Below, piece after piece: positions 46,201 through 54,297 of a stretch of 64,000 nt of DNA. The translations under genes and the position numbers were made by a program. The notes under the pieces are model-generated. The model had not been told where the DNA came from. It did not search any database and saw only the letters and a list, made by a program, of their open reading frames with translations. The stretch is from RPRB01 sp035519675 (GTDB taxonomy: Bacteria; Myxococcota; Myxococcia; Myxococcales; Myxococcaceae), in the NCBI GenBank assembly GCA_035519675.1, contig DATIWB010000099.1, positions 169,360 through 233,359 of the forward strand, given 5' to 3'. Every line of letters begins with the position of its first letter. The first letter of the stretch is position 1.

Positions 46201-46580
46201 CCCAGCTCGCCCAGTCGGGCATACTGTCCCTCACGCTCGACCGGCACGAGGTCCGCATCGCCGGGTGCGGGGGAGGCCGTTGCAGCGTCGGCGGGCAGCT
46301 CCGAGCCGAGGGTGCGTGCGAGTGCCCGAGCCCCGGGGAGCGAGTCCAGGACCCGTTCCGGCATCCCTCCGCTCGCGGCCAGGGCCTCGTTGGCGAGGGT
46401 GACGACCATGTCCCGTCGCTCGGGAGTGAGCGCTCCCGAATCGACCAGGTGGTCCAGGACCGAGCGACCGTCCCTGGCCAGCATCCGCGCCGATCCCGCC
46501 GCGATCACCTGAGCCGGCGTGACGAACCCGGCCTGGGCCGCGAGGACCCCGAGGACGAAGTCCCGGTCCGGAGCGGTCAC
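43275..46580 (-). CDS. Receptor-like Ser/Thr protein kinase with propeller domain, copy 3
   Basis: 1,101 residues from GTG 46580, overlapping the stop of copy 4 by 4 bp. Intact kinase motifs (GRGGQSIV, VALKEL, VVHRDLKPSN, VVDWGLAKHRG, GTPSYMSPEQARGD), one membrane helix (LSVAVAASVLILIGAALAVG), and an outer domain with SPDGxR turns (FSPDGRQIG, FSPDGARLV). CxxC at 873/876 (LPCEMC). The second Cys pair is in RLCWVGP and TPCAVS. Ends in RGVDLEVASP, close to the ends of the other copies (RGVELEVxSP), so the outer domains share one fold. Confidence 0.92.
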   Translation of the reverse strand: MTAPDRDFVLGVLAAQAGFVTPAQVIAAGSARMLARDGRSVLDHLVDSGALTPERRDMVVTLANEALAASGGMPERVLDSLPGARALARTLGSELPADAATASPAPGDADLVPVEREGQYARLGELGRGGQSIVWRALDRFVGREVALKELTSPGTDSSSGSTRAARARFLREARLTAQLDHPGIATILELARRPDGTLYSAQKLVRGRTLKAALAQCRTLSQRLELLPHLVDAAQTTAYAHARAVVHRDLKPSNVMVGPYGETVVVDWGLAKHRGEAEPPSDTPSPDLGPELTQAGVALGTPSYMSPEQARGDLEAIDERSDVFSLGAMLYELLTGRPPFQGLDNAQVIEAVRSGQFPPVRVVCPEAPPERAAIAERALRRNPAERYPDAAAFASELLAYRAGARVEAYSYGSLELVRKFVQRNPALSVAVAASVLILIGAALAVGLQLRQARVNLASALVERARRAEDVSDWARAAAYYAASRVQNDSAAARWGIALAREKIPERGTILTGEPGAFADVDVLPDGTVVALEKRSTHARLYEVASGRTLWTAPTEEPIKSARISGGSVRLGVGHLLRVLDERTGLERFSSDRDRERLCWVGPATRRARIGFPGVLRVEGIEDPGIQVELGTPCAVSPAGDRMAFRDRNGLVRLWDLEARREITSRFAPDAQEIDFTGHGVALVRTGSLQLFGGADGDFSIELPGRSTSGRADPSEARALAVSADGHRVVVDVPTLNRADLVDLRDRSVFVSVSRPPGSPSYTFSLDGSTLYAARLSGDSMLISWKLRRTAPRTSGAFGSHFGLWMVRTRFLMYDSKRLELRSEDGTLLRTATDPEFMGAGISDDGSTLIVGHRRELLVQRAQDGQELARLPCEMCWAAELSADGGRVMGMNNQGRRVWDVRGPSLILDEPMGSDSTRAWHAFSPDGRQIGRFEEGALVLEELPGGSKRRLPVPDAPDNSAGFSPDGARLVISFPGRIGVWRLPGLEPVWTTPDPSSVRKSVDWSADGSIIIVTYEGAGAALLDARTGEELARIFEGRSGSTAPEVNVHPGLRFRMSRADRNWSLFPLPRPDTSSPAESLRRALAEGGFRLRGVDLEVASP

Positions 46581-49500
46581 GGCGAGACGGCCTCGACCTC
46601 CACACCTCGGAGCTGGAACCCACCCTCCTGGAGCGCGCGCCGGAGGCTCTCGGCGGGGCGGGTCGTGTCCGGCCCGGGGAGCGGGAGCAGCGCCCAGGAG
46701 CGAGGGCCGCGAGCGATGCTCGCTCGCAGGCTGGGCAGCACGTTGACCTGCGAGGCCCCAACTCCTGCCCGTCCCGCGACGATGCGGGCCAGCTTCTCTC
46801 CGGTGCGGGCGTCGAGCAGGACCGCGCCGGCGCCCTGGTAGGCCACGGTGATGATCGACCCGTCCGCGGACCAGCCCACCGTCGAACGGACGGACGAAGG
46901 GTTGGGGATGGTCCAGACCGGCTCCAGCCCGGGCACCTTCCAGAGTCCGAAACGGGTCGGCAGGGAGACGACCAGCCGGGCTCCGTCCGGGCTCATGCTG
47001 GCCCCATCGGCTCTCTCCGGCAGGGGAAGTTGGCTGCGCGCGCCGGTGGAGACCTCTTCCAGGACGAACCCATCAGCCTCGATCCAGCCCAGCCGGTCTC
47101 CGGCCGGCGAGAGAACGACCGGCCCGCCCAGCTCCGCGGATCCCATCGGTTCATCGAGGACGACCGCACGTCCCCGCACGTCCCAGACTTGCCGCTTCTC
47201 CCGGGAGAGGCCGGCCAGACGAGAGCCGTCGGCGGAGAGGAGGACGACCACGCACGTCTCGCAGGGGATCCGGGCAAGCTCCTGGCCATCGCCCACCCGT
47301 TGCACGGGGATGTCCTGGGGATGGGCGATGGCGAGCGTGGAACCGTCGGCAGAGAGAGCCGCGTCCAGCACCTCACCATCGACAATCGTCCGGAGAGCTT
47401 CCCCGTCATCCGCGCGCACCTCCACGCGCCGGTGGAGCTCGAAGAGGATGAAGCGACCGCGCGCGACTTCCAGGTGGAACCGGCCCTCGACCGGGCCGCC
47501 CGCGATCGCCACCGCTCGGCGCAGATTCCACGAGATCAGCGCCCGTCCCCCCGACAGCCCGGCCGCGTAGAGCTTCGAGCCGTCCGCGGAGAAGGCGTAG
47601 CTCGGCTCGCCAGGAGGTCGGGTGAGACTCACGAACACGGCGCGATCCCGGAGGTCCACCACGTCGGCCCGATTCAGCGTCGGGTTGTCGACCACCACCC
47701 GGTGTCCGTCCGCGCTGACCGTCACGCTGCGTCGCCCTGGCGCAGAGGCAAATCCGTAGACGAGCCGGCCAGGAAGCTCGACCGAATAGTCTCCTTCGGG
47801 GCCGCCGAACAGCTGGAGCGAGGCCCCGCGCACGAGACCGACACCGTGCGCGGTGAACACGATCTCCTGCGTATCGGGCGCTGCCCGGGAGGTGATCTCC
47901 CGCCTGTCGTCGAGGTGCCAGAGCCGGACGACGCCCTGAAGATCCCGGATGGCCACCCGATCTTCGGCCTCGGACACGGCGCATGGATCCCCGAGCTCCG
48001 CCGCGATGAACGGGCCCTCGGCACCCTCGACCCGGAGGACGCCCGCATGGTCGATCCGCGCCCGCCGGGTGGGCGGCCCGTTGATGCAGAGCGTCTCGCG
48101 GTAAGGGTCCGAGGTGAAGCGTTCTTGCCCGGTGCGCTCGTCCAGGACGTGGTGAAGGTGTCCGGCGACGAGGCGGATCGCCCCGGAAGTGATCCGCGCG
48201 CCCTGGATCGGCTTTTCCATCTGCGCCGTCCAGAGGCTCCGCCCCGTGGCGACCTCGTACAGTCGCGCGGTTCTGTCCCGCGTCTCGAGCGCGACGACGG
48301 TCCCCTCGGGAAGGACGTCCACGTCCGTGAACGCACCGGGCGGTCCGGTCTGGCTGCTGCCTCGCTCGGGCAGCCGCTCCCTGGCGAGGGCGATTCCCCA
48401 CCGCGCCGCCACGCTGTCGTTCTCCACGCGGCTCGCGGCGTAGTACACGGCCGCGCGAGCCCAATCGCTGACGTCCTCCGCACGCCGGGCACGCTGGATC
48501 AGCGCCGAGGCCAGATTCACCCGCGCCTCCCGCAGCTCGAGCATCACCACCAGCCCCGACGCGAGCAGGATCAGGGCCGAGATGGCGATGGCCACGCTCA
48601 GCGCGGGGTTCCGTCTCAGGAACTTCCGCGCCAGCTCCACCGGGCCGTAGGTGTAGGCCTCGACTCGCTGTCCCGCCATGTAGGCCAGGAGCTCCCGGGC
48701 AAAGGCGCCTGCGTCCGGGTAGCGCTCGGCCCGGGTGCTCCGGAGCGCGCGCTCGGCGACGGCGGCCAGCTCCTGCGGAGCTTCCGGACACAACGTCCGG
48801 ACCGGGAGTGGACGACCCCGAAGCACCGCCTCGATGAGCTGGGCGTTGTCTGCTCCCTGGAAGGGAGATCTCCCGGTCAGCAGCTCGTAGAGCATCGCTC
48901 CCAGGGCGAAGACGTCGCTTCGCTCGTCGATGGCTTCGAGCTCGCCCCGCGCCTGCTCCGGGCTCATGTACGAGGGAGTTCCGAGCGCCACGCCTTCCAG
49001 GGTCAGGTCCGGCCCGGGCTCGGGTGTCTGCTTGGCGCGAGCGGGCTCGGGCTCGCCGCGACGCTTGGCCAGCCCCCAGTCCACGACCACGGTCTCGCCG
49101 TACGGCCCGACCATCACGTTCGATGGCTTCAGGTCCCGGTGAATCACCGATCGACCGTGCGCATAGGCCACGGCCTGTGCGGCGTTGAGGAGGTGCGGTA
49201 GCAGCTCGAGTCGCTGCTTCAGCGTCCGGCACTGGGCCAGCGCCGCCTTGAGGGTCCGGCCCCGCACCAGCTTCTGGGCCGAGTAGAGCGTCCCGTCCGG
49301 CCGCTGGGCGAGCTCGTGCACGGGGGCAATGCCCGGGTGATCCAGCTGCGCCGCGAGTCGTGTTTCCCGCAGGAAGCGAGCTCTGGCCGCGAGGGGACTT
49401 CCGGGGGAGCCGCCCGTTCCGGGCGAGGCCAGCTCCTTCAGGGCCACCTCCCGACCCACGAAGCGGTCGAGCGCGCGCCAGACGATGGACTGACCGCCGC

Positions 49501-49873
49501 GCCCCAGCTCGTCGAGTCGTTGGTACTGACCCTCTCGCTCGACGGGAACGAGATCGGTGCCCTCGGGCGGCGGTCGCGCCGAGGACTCGGCAGGCGCCGC
49601 CGAACCGAGCGTGCGGACGAGCGGCCGCTCTTCCTGGAGTGAATCGAGGACCCGCTCGGGACTTCCGCCCTTCGCGACCAGCGCTTCCGCAGCGAGCCTC
49701 AGCACCAGGTCCCGCCGCGCCGGGGTGAGCGCGCCCGAGTCCACCAGGTGATCGAGCAGGGACCGCTCGTCGCTCGCGAGCATCCGCGCCGAGGCGGCGG
49801 CCATCACCTGCGCTGGAGTGACGAACCCCGCCTGGGCCGCGAGCACCCCAAGGATGAGATTCCTGTCGTCCAT
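46577..49873 (-). CDS. Receptor-like Ser/Thr protein kinase with propeller domain, copy 4
   Basis: 1,098 residues from ATG 49873, chosen because MDDRNLILGVL matches the start of copy 1 and GAGG lies 8 nt upstream; a TTG at 49912 is the alternative. GRGGQSIV, VALKEL, VIHRDLKPSN, VVDWGLAKRRG, GTPSYMSPEQARGE are intact. Membrane helix near LSVAIAISALILLASGLVVM. Outer domain with CxxC at 871/874 (IPCETC) and the second Cys pair (TLCINGP, DPCAVS). First kinase of the array, 119 bp downstream of the FHA/sigma-54 activator, so that gap is the likely array promoter or an intra-operon leader. Confidence 0.92.
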   Translation of the reverse strand: MDDRNLILGVLAAQAGFVTPAQVMAAASARMLASDERSLLDHLVDSGALTPARRDLVLRLAAEALVAKGGSPERVLDSLQEERPLVRTLGSAAPAESSARPPPEGTDLVPVEREGQYQRLDELGRGGQSIVWRALDRFVGREVALKELASPGTGGSPGSPLAARARFLRETRLAAQLDHPGIAPVHELAQRPDGTLYSAQKLVRGRTLKAALAQCRTLKQRLELLPHLLNAAQAVAYAHGRSVIHRDLKPSNVMVGPYGETVVVDWGLAKRRGEPEPARAKQTPEPGPDLTLEGVALGTPSYMSPEQARGELEAIDERSDVFALGAMLYELLTGRSPFQGADNAQLIEAVLRGRPLPVRTLCPEAPQELAAVAERALRSTRAERYPDAGAFARELLAYMAGQRVEAYTYGPVELARKFLRRNPALSVAIAISALILLASGLVVMLELREARVNLASALIQRARRAEDVSDWARAAVYYAASRVENDSVAARWGIALARERLPERGSSQTGPPGAFTDVDVLPEGTVVALETRDRTARLYEVATGRSLWTAQMEKPIQGARITSGAIRLVAGHLHHVLDERTGQERFTSDPYRETLCINGPPTRRARIDHAGVLRVEGAEGPFIAAELGDPCAVSEAEDRVAIRDLQGVVRLWHLDDRREITSRAAPDTQEIVFTAHGVGLVRGASLQLFGGPEGDYSVELPGRLVYGFASAPGRRSVTVSADGHRVVVDNPTLNRADVVDLRDRAVFVSLTRPPGEPSYAFSADGSKLYAAGLSGGRALISWNLRRAVAIAGGPVEGRFHLEVARGRFILFELHRRVEVRADDGEALRTIVDGEVLDAALSADGSTLAIAHPQDIPVQRVGDGQELARIPCETCVVVLLSADGSRLAGLSREKRQVWDVRGRAVVLDEPMGSAELGGPVVLSPAGDRLGWIEADGFVLEEVSTGARSQLPLPERADGASMSPDGARLVVSLPTRFGLWKVPGLEPVWTIPNPSSVRSTVGWSADGSIITVAYQGAGAVLLDARTGEKLARIVAGRAGVGASQVNVLPSLRASIARGPRSWALLPLPGPDTTRPAESLRRALQEGGFQLRGVEVEAVSP

Positions 49874-49992
49874 CGGCACGGCCTCGGTGGAGGCGGGCGA
49901 ACGTGATGACAATTCAGTTTACCGTTGTCGGGCTGGATCCACACGCCGCCGTGTCGGGGCTGGCAGTTCGTCGCGGTCGGCCCCGCTCGGCC

Positions 49993-51369
<1,377 letters not shown>

Positions 51370-51429
51370 GCCGGCGACTATAGCGGACGCACGTACGGTC
51401 GACACGAGGTTCCCCGCCCCTGGCAATGC

Positions 51430-52368
51430 TCAGTCGGAGACCCGGAGGACGAGATGCCCTCGGGTCTTCGGCTCGAGGCCCTCCAGCTTCCGGTGCGCAC
51501 GGACCGCATCCCGGAGCGGCATCACCTCGCCGAGCGAGGCCGGGAATCCACCGCCGTCGATCCACCCGGACAGAACGCGCAGGCGATCCGAGGTGACGTC
51601 CACCCGGAACAGTCTTGTCGACACGTCATGACGCCCGAAGGATGCCGGTTCGATGGTTTGCACCGAAGAGACCAGTCGCCCTCCTGGTCGGAGCAGACGG
51701 AGCGACGACCCGGCCACCACGCCTCCCATGGTGTCGAGCACCACGTCGAACAGCGGAGCCCGCGCCGGAAGGGAGGTGAGCACCTGGCGTGCTCCGAGCC
51801 CACGAGCCTCGCCCACCTCGGGCTCTTGCAGCACCGCGACCACCTCGGCCCCTCGTCCCAGGGCGAGCCGCGTCGTCCACTCACCGACGTTCCCACCCGC
51901 GCCGAGCACGAGCGTCCGCATCCCTGCCGAGATGCCGGCGAGCTCGATGGCCTGGAGCGCGGTGCAGGCGGCGACCGGGACCGCCGCGGCCTCGATCGAG
52001 GTGAGCATCGTCGGTCGGAGAAGGATCCTCGCCGCCTCGGCGAGGGCCAGCTCGGCGCACGCGCCGGTCAGTCGCGTGTTGGTGACGCCAAAGACCGCGT
52101 CTCCGACTTCAAGCGCGGCGACGCCCGGTCCCACCGACTCGACCACGCCGGCGAGGTCGCCGCCGAGCACGAGCGGAAGCGAATGGGCGATCGGGCCCAG
52201 TCCGGAGCGGACCTGCGCGTCCCAGGCTCCCACTCCGGCCGCCTGGACCCGGAGGCGCACCTGGCCGGGGCCCGGTGGTGGCGTGGCCACGGGCTCGATC
52301 CGGATGACCTCCGGCGGGCCGAAGCGGCGCACGACGGCTGCGAGACCGGTGTCGACGGACGAGGTCAT
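51430..52368 (-). CDS. MDR-family NADPH:quinone oxidoreductase-like protein
   Basis: 312 residues from ATG 52368. It is a medium-chain reductase without zinc ligands: N-terminal VRRFGPPEVIRIE and PGPGQVRLRVQAAGVGAWDA, gatekeeper region LGGDLAGVVESVG, cofactor motif TLVLGAGGNVGEWTTRLAL (a variant of the usual AxxGxxG), and C-terminal VMPLRDAVRAHRKLE. Such proteins reduce quinones or enones with NADPH. The substrate is unknown. It ends 60 bp before the start of the FHA activator and follows a hypothetical gene after 49 bp. Confidence 0.85.
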   Translation of the reverse strand: MTSSVDTGLAAVVRRFGPPEVIRIEPVATPPPGPGQVRLRVQAAGVGAWDAQVRSGLGPIAHSLPLVLGGDLAGVVESVGPGVAALEVGDAVFGVTNTRLTGACAELALAEAARILLRPTMLTSIEAAAVPVAACTALQAIELAGISAGMRTLVLGAGGNVGEWTTRLALGRGAEVVAVLQEPEVGEARGLGARQVLTSLPARAPLFDVVLDTMGGVVAGSSLRLLRPGGRLVSSVQTIEPASFGRHDVSTRLFRVDVTSDRLRVLSGWIDGGGFPASLGEVMPLRDAVRAHRKLEGLEPKTRGHLVLRVSD

Positions 52369-52417
52369 GACTCGCTCCAGACGGAGGCTCGAGGTTCGGG
52401 AGTGACCTGCGCCGCGT

Positions 52418-53158
52418 TCAGGGCTCGCACGCGCGGAGACCAAGTCCCTGGAGGAGAGCGTCGGTTCGTGCGCGGTGAGTCTGCTCTTCCGCCAGATCCC
52501 TCTGGGGCGTTCGAGCGGGGGCCGTCCTGGGCCCGGTCAGAAGACGGTTCAGCTCGCTGACCGCCAGGTCCTGGGCCACGTGCGTGAGCTCGTCCCCGAC
52601 GATCCGGAGGCCCCGGGACCGGGCCAGCGTCCGCGACAGGCGCGGGAGCACTGAGGGCACTTCGAGCTCCACCGACGACGCGGTACGGCTGGCTTCGGCG
52701 ATTGCCCTCCGGGCGATGCTGCTCCAGAGGTCGGCCTTCGCCCAGTCGAACAGCGTTCGGGCATCGAGGCGGAGGTGCTCCAGGGACGCCGCCGCCACCG
52801 CTCTTCCGCCGCGTCGCCGGACTCGACGCGTGCTCCGCCGCGACAGCTCCGCGCAGGCGATGCGGCAGGCGAGAAGCTCGACTTTGGACTCCGGGGCTTC
52901 GTCCGGACGGCGCTCCAGGGCGTCGATCTCCGTCTGGAACGTCACCGGATCGGGTGCACCGCTGCGCGCCAGCTCCAGGGCGGTGAGGCGGCCGAGTCGC
53001 TGGAGCTGTTCGACCAGGAGCCTCGACCTGGACTGCACCTCCTCGGCCGTCACCCGGCGGACTCGCTCCCGGAGGTCCTGGAGCACGAGGGCGGCGCGAT
53101 CCACCAGGGGAACTGGCGGCTCGATGGGAAGCTGGGTGGCGAGGGCTGGGCGGTGCAT
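52418..53158 (-). CDS. Helical protein of unknown function
   Basis: 246 residues from ATG 53158. Rich in Arg, Glu, Ala and Leu, with long amphipathic helices (AALVLQDLRERVRRVTAEEV, SRSRLLVEQLQRLGRLTALE) and a basic patch RRSTRRVRRRGGRAV at about 118-132. No membrane segment or signal. No family recognised. The C-terminal RARTDALLQGL is echoed out of frame just after the end of the upstream cyclic-nucleotide-like gene. The in-frame sequence upstream of the chosen ATG is low-complexity and was left out. Confidence 0.6.
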   Translation of the reverse strand: MHRPALATQLPIEPPVPLVDRAALVLQDLRERVRRVTAEEVQSRSRLLVEQLQRLGRLTALELARSGAPDPVTFQTEIDALERRPDEAPESKVELLACRIACAELSRRSTRRVRRRGGRAVAAASLEHLRLDARTLFDWAKADLWSSIARRAIAEASRTASSVELEVPSVLPRLSRTLARSRGLRIVGDELTHVAQDLAVSELNRLLTGPRTAPARTPQRDLAEEQTHRARTDALLQGLGLRACEP

Positions 53159-53373
53159 GGGCACTCGCCTGTCTGAGCATGCACCGTGCCAATCCCCGAG
53201 GTGCGTCGACAGGGGGTTCCGCGGCCGGACCGGCCGGCCCGACACAGCTTCGTCAGCACGCCCGGGGTGTGTCCTGTGTCGGCATCCCCTCCGGGGGGCC
53301 CACCGCTCCGCCCGGCGCTGGGCCGGCGCCGATCTCGGCGAAGGTCCCGTAGGTCCTGGCATCGAGGAGAGCA

Positions 53374-54297
53374 TCAGTTCGTGCTTTCGACGTGCTCCGC
53401 TGTTGCGCGTTCGGAGACCGGGGCGGTGCTCTCGGCCAGGAGCTCGGCGGCAAAACCGCAGATGAGATCGAGACAGAGCAGGTCCTCGTCCTCGATGGCC
53501 TGGGCCAGCTCCGGCCCGGAGATGACCAGGGCCGAGACCGGGGTGGTCGCGAGGGCCCGGAGCAGGAGCGGCAACCCGGCCACCGCCTGGGGGAGACCGA
53601 CGACCTCTCCGGCTCGGGCCAGCCGGGCCGAGCCTTCCATCGGCTGCAGCCGGAGCACACCGTGGGTGATGACCAGGAGGTCGGCGCCCCGGCTCGAGGG
53701 CTCCAGCGTCATTCCGGTCGCCAGGCGCAGGTCCCGGGCCACCCGAGCCAGCCGCGCGACCGCGGCCATCCCGCTTCCACCGGGACCGAGGAGCTTCCGG
53801 AGGACGAGCATCCTGGAGACGAGGTCGGTGCTCTTCGGGGCCGGGCCCGGGAAGGCGCGGAACGTGGGCCCGCCGATCGGCCGGATGGTCCGGAGATCCA
53901 GGGCGAGCGCGCGAAGGAGATGCCGGCAGAGCTGCCCGTGCTCCTCGAGGACGGTGAACAGCGCGTCCCGGTCGACCACCAGGAGCTCGGCTCCGGCGGG
54001 AGCGAGGAGGTCCCCGGGCAGACCGGACTGGCCCAGCAGCGCCAGTCCGGCGAGGCCGGCCGGATTCCGGTCCGGGCTCCTCTCTCCCCCCGCCATCGAG
54101 AGGTCGCCGCGCAGCGGGACGTGCAGCGCATCCGGCCGGTGTCCAGCCTTCACCAGGACCCTTCGTCGGAGGACCACCTCCTCTCGTCCGGCGAGAGCGA
54201 GCCGCGACAGCTCCGCGGGAGGCAGGATCTGGAAGGGCGCGAGTCGAGTCATCGCCAGCACGCGCCGGGCCACGTCGGGAGGGGTGGACTCAGCCAT
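53374..54297 (-). CDS. Tandem cyclic-nucleotide-binding-like domain protein
   Basis: 307 residues from ATG 54297, overlapping the transporter stop by 8 bp. It seems to hold two CRP-like beta-roll domains (about 15-140 and 165-290): FQILPPAELSRLALAGREEV is the usual entry helix, LRRRVLVKAGHRPDALHV and LVITHGVLRLQ are roll strands. The phosphate-binding cassette (FGE...RA(S/T)) is not recognisable in either half, so nucleotide binding is doubtful. No DNA-binding helix-turn-helix follows. It is probably a regulatory partner of the transporter. The 215 bp after its stop hold no clear gene. Confidence 0.65.
   Translation of the reverse strand: MAESTPPDVARRVLAMTRLAPFQILPPAELSRLALAGREEVVLRRRVLVKAGHRPDALHVPLRGDLSMAGGERSPDRNPAGLAGLALLGQSGLPGDLLAPAGAELLVVDRDALFTVLEEHGQLCRHLLRALALDLRTIRPIGGPTFRAFPGPAPKSTDLVSRMLVLRKLLGPGGSGMAAVARLARVARDLRLATGMTLEPSSRGADLLVITHGVLRLQPMEGSARLARAGEVVGLPQAVAGLPLLLRALATTPVSALVISGPELAQAIEDEDLLCLDLICGFAAELLAESTAPVSERATAEHVESTN

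Noticed and set aside
37970..46841. Several plus-strand frames of 420-763 codons opposite the kinase genes
   Set aside because: They recur at the same relative place in each kinase copy, as expected for shadows of homologous genes, not for independent genes.
36701..49873. The four kinase genes as a possible assembly duplication or composite transposon
   Set aside because: The copies differ throughout, start codons differ, and there are no terminal repeats or transposase; this is old gene duplication.
49940..49960. A small inverted repeat ACACG-CCGC-CGTGT upstream of kinase copy 4, considered as an activator site
   Set aside because: The arms are only 5 bp and no sigma-54 -24/-12 element could be placed with confidence nearby.
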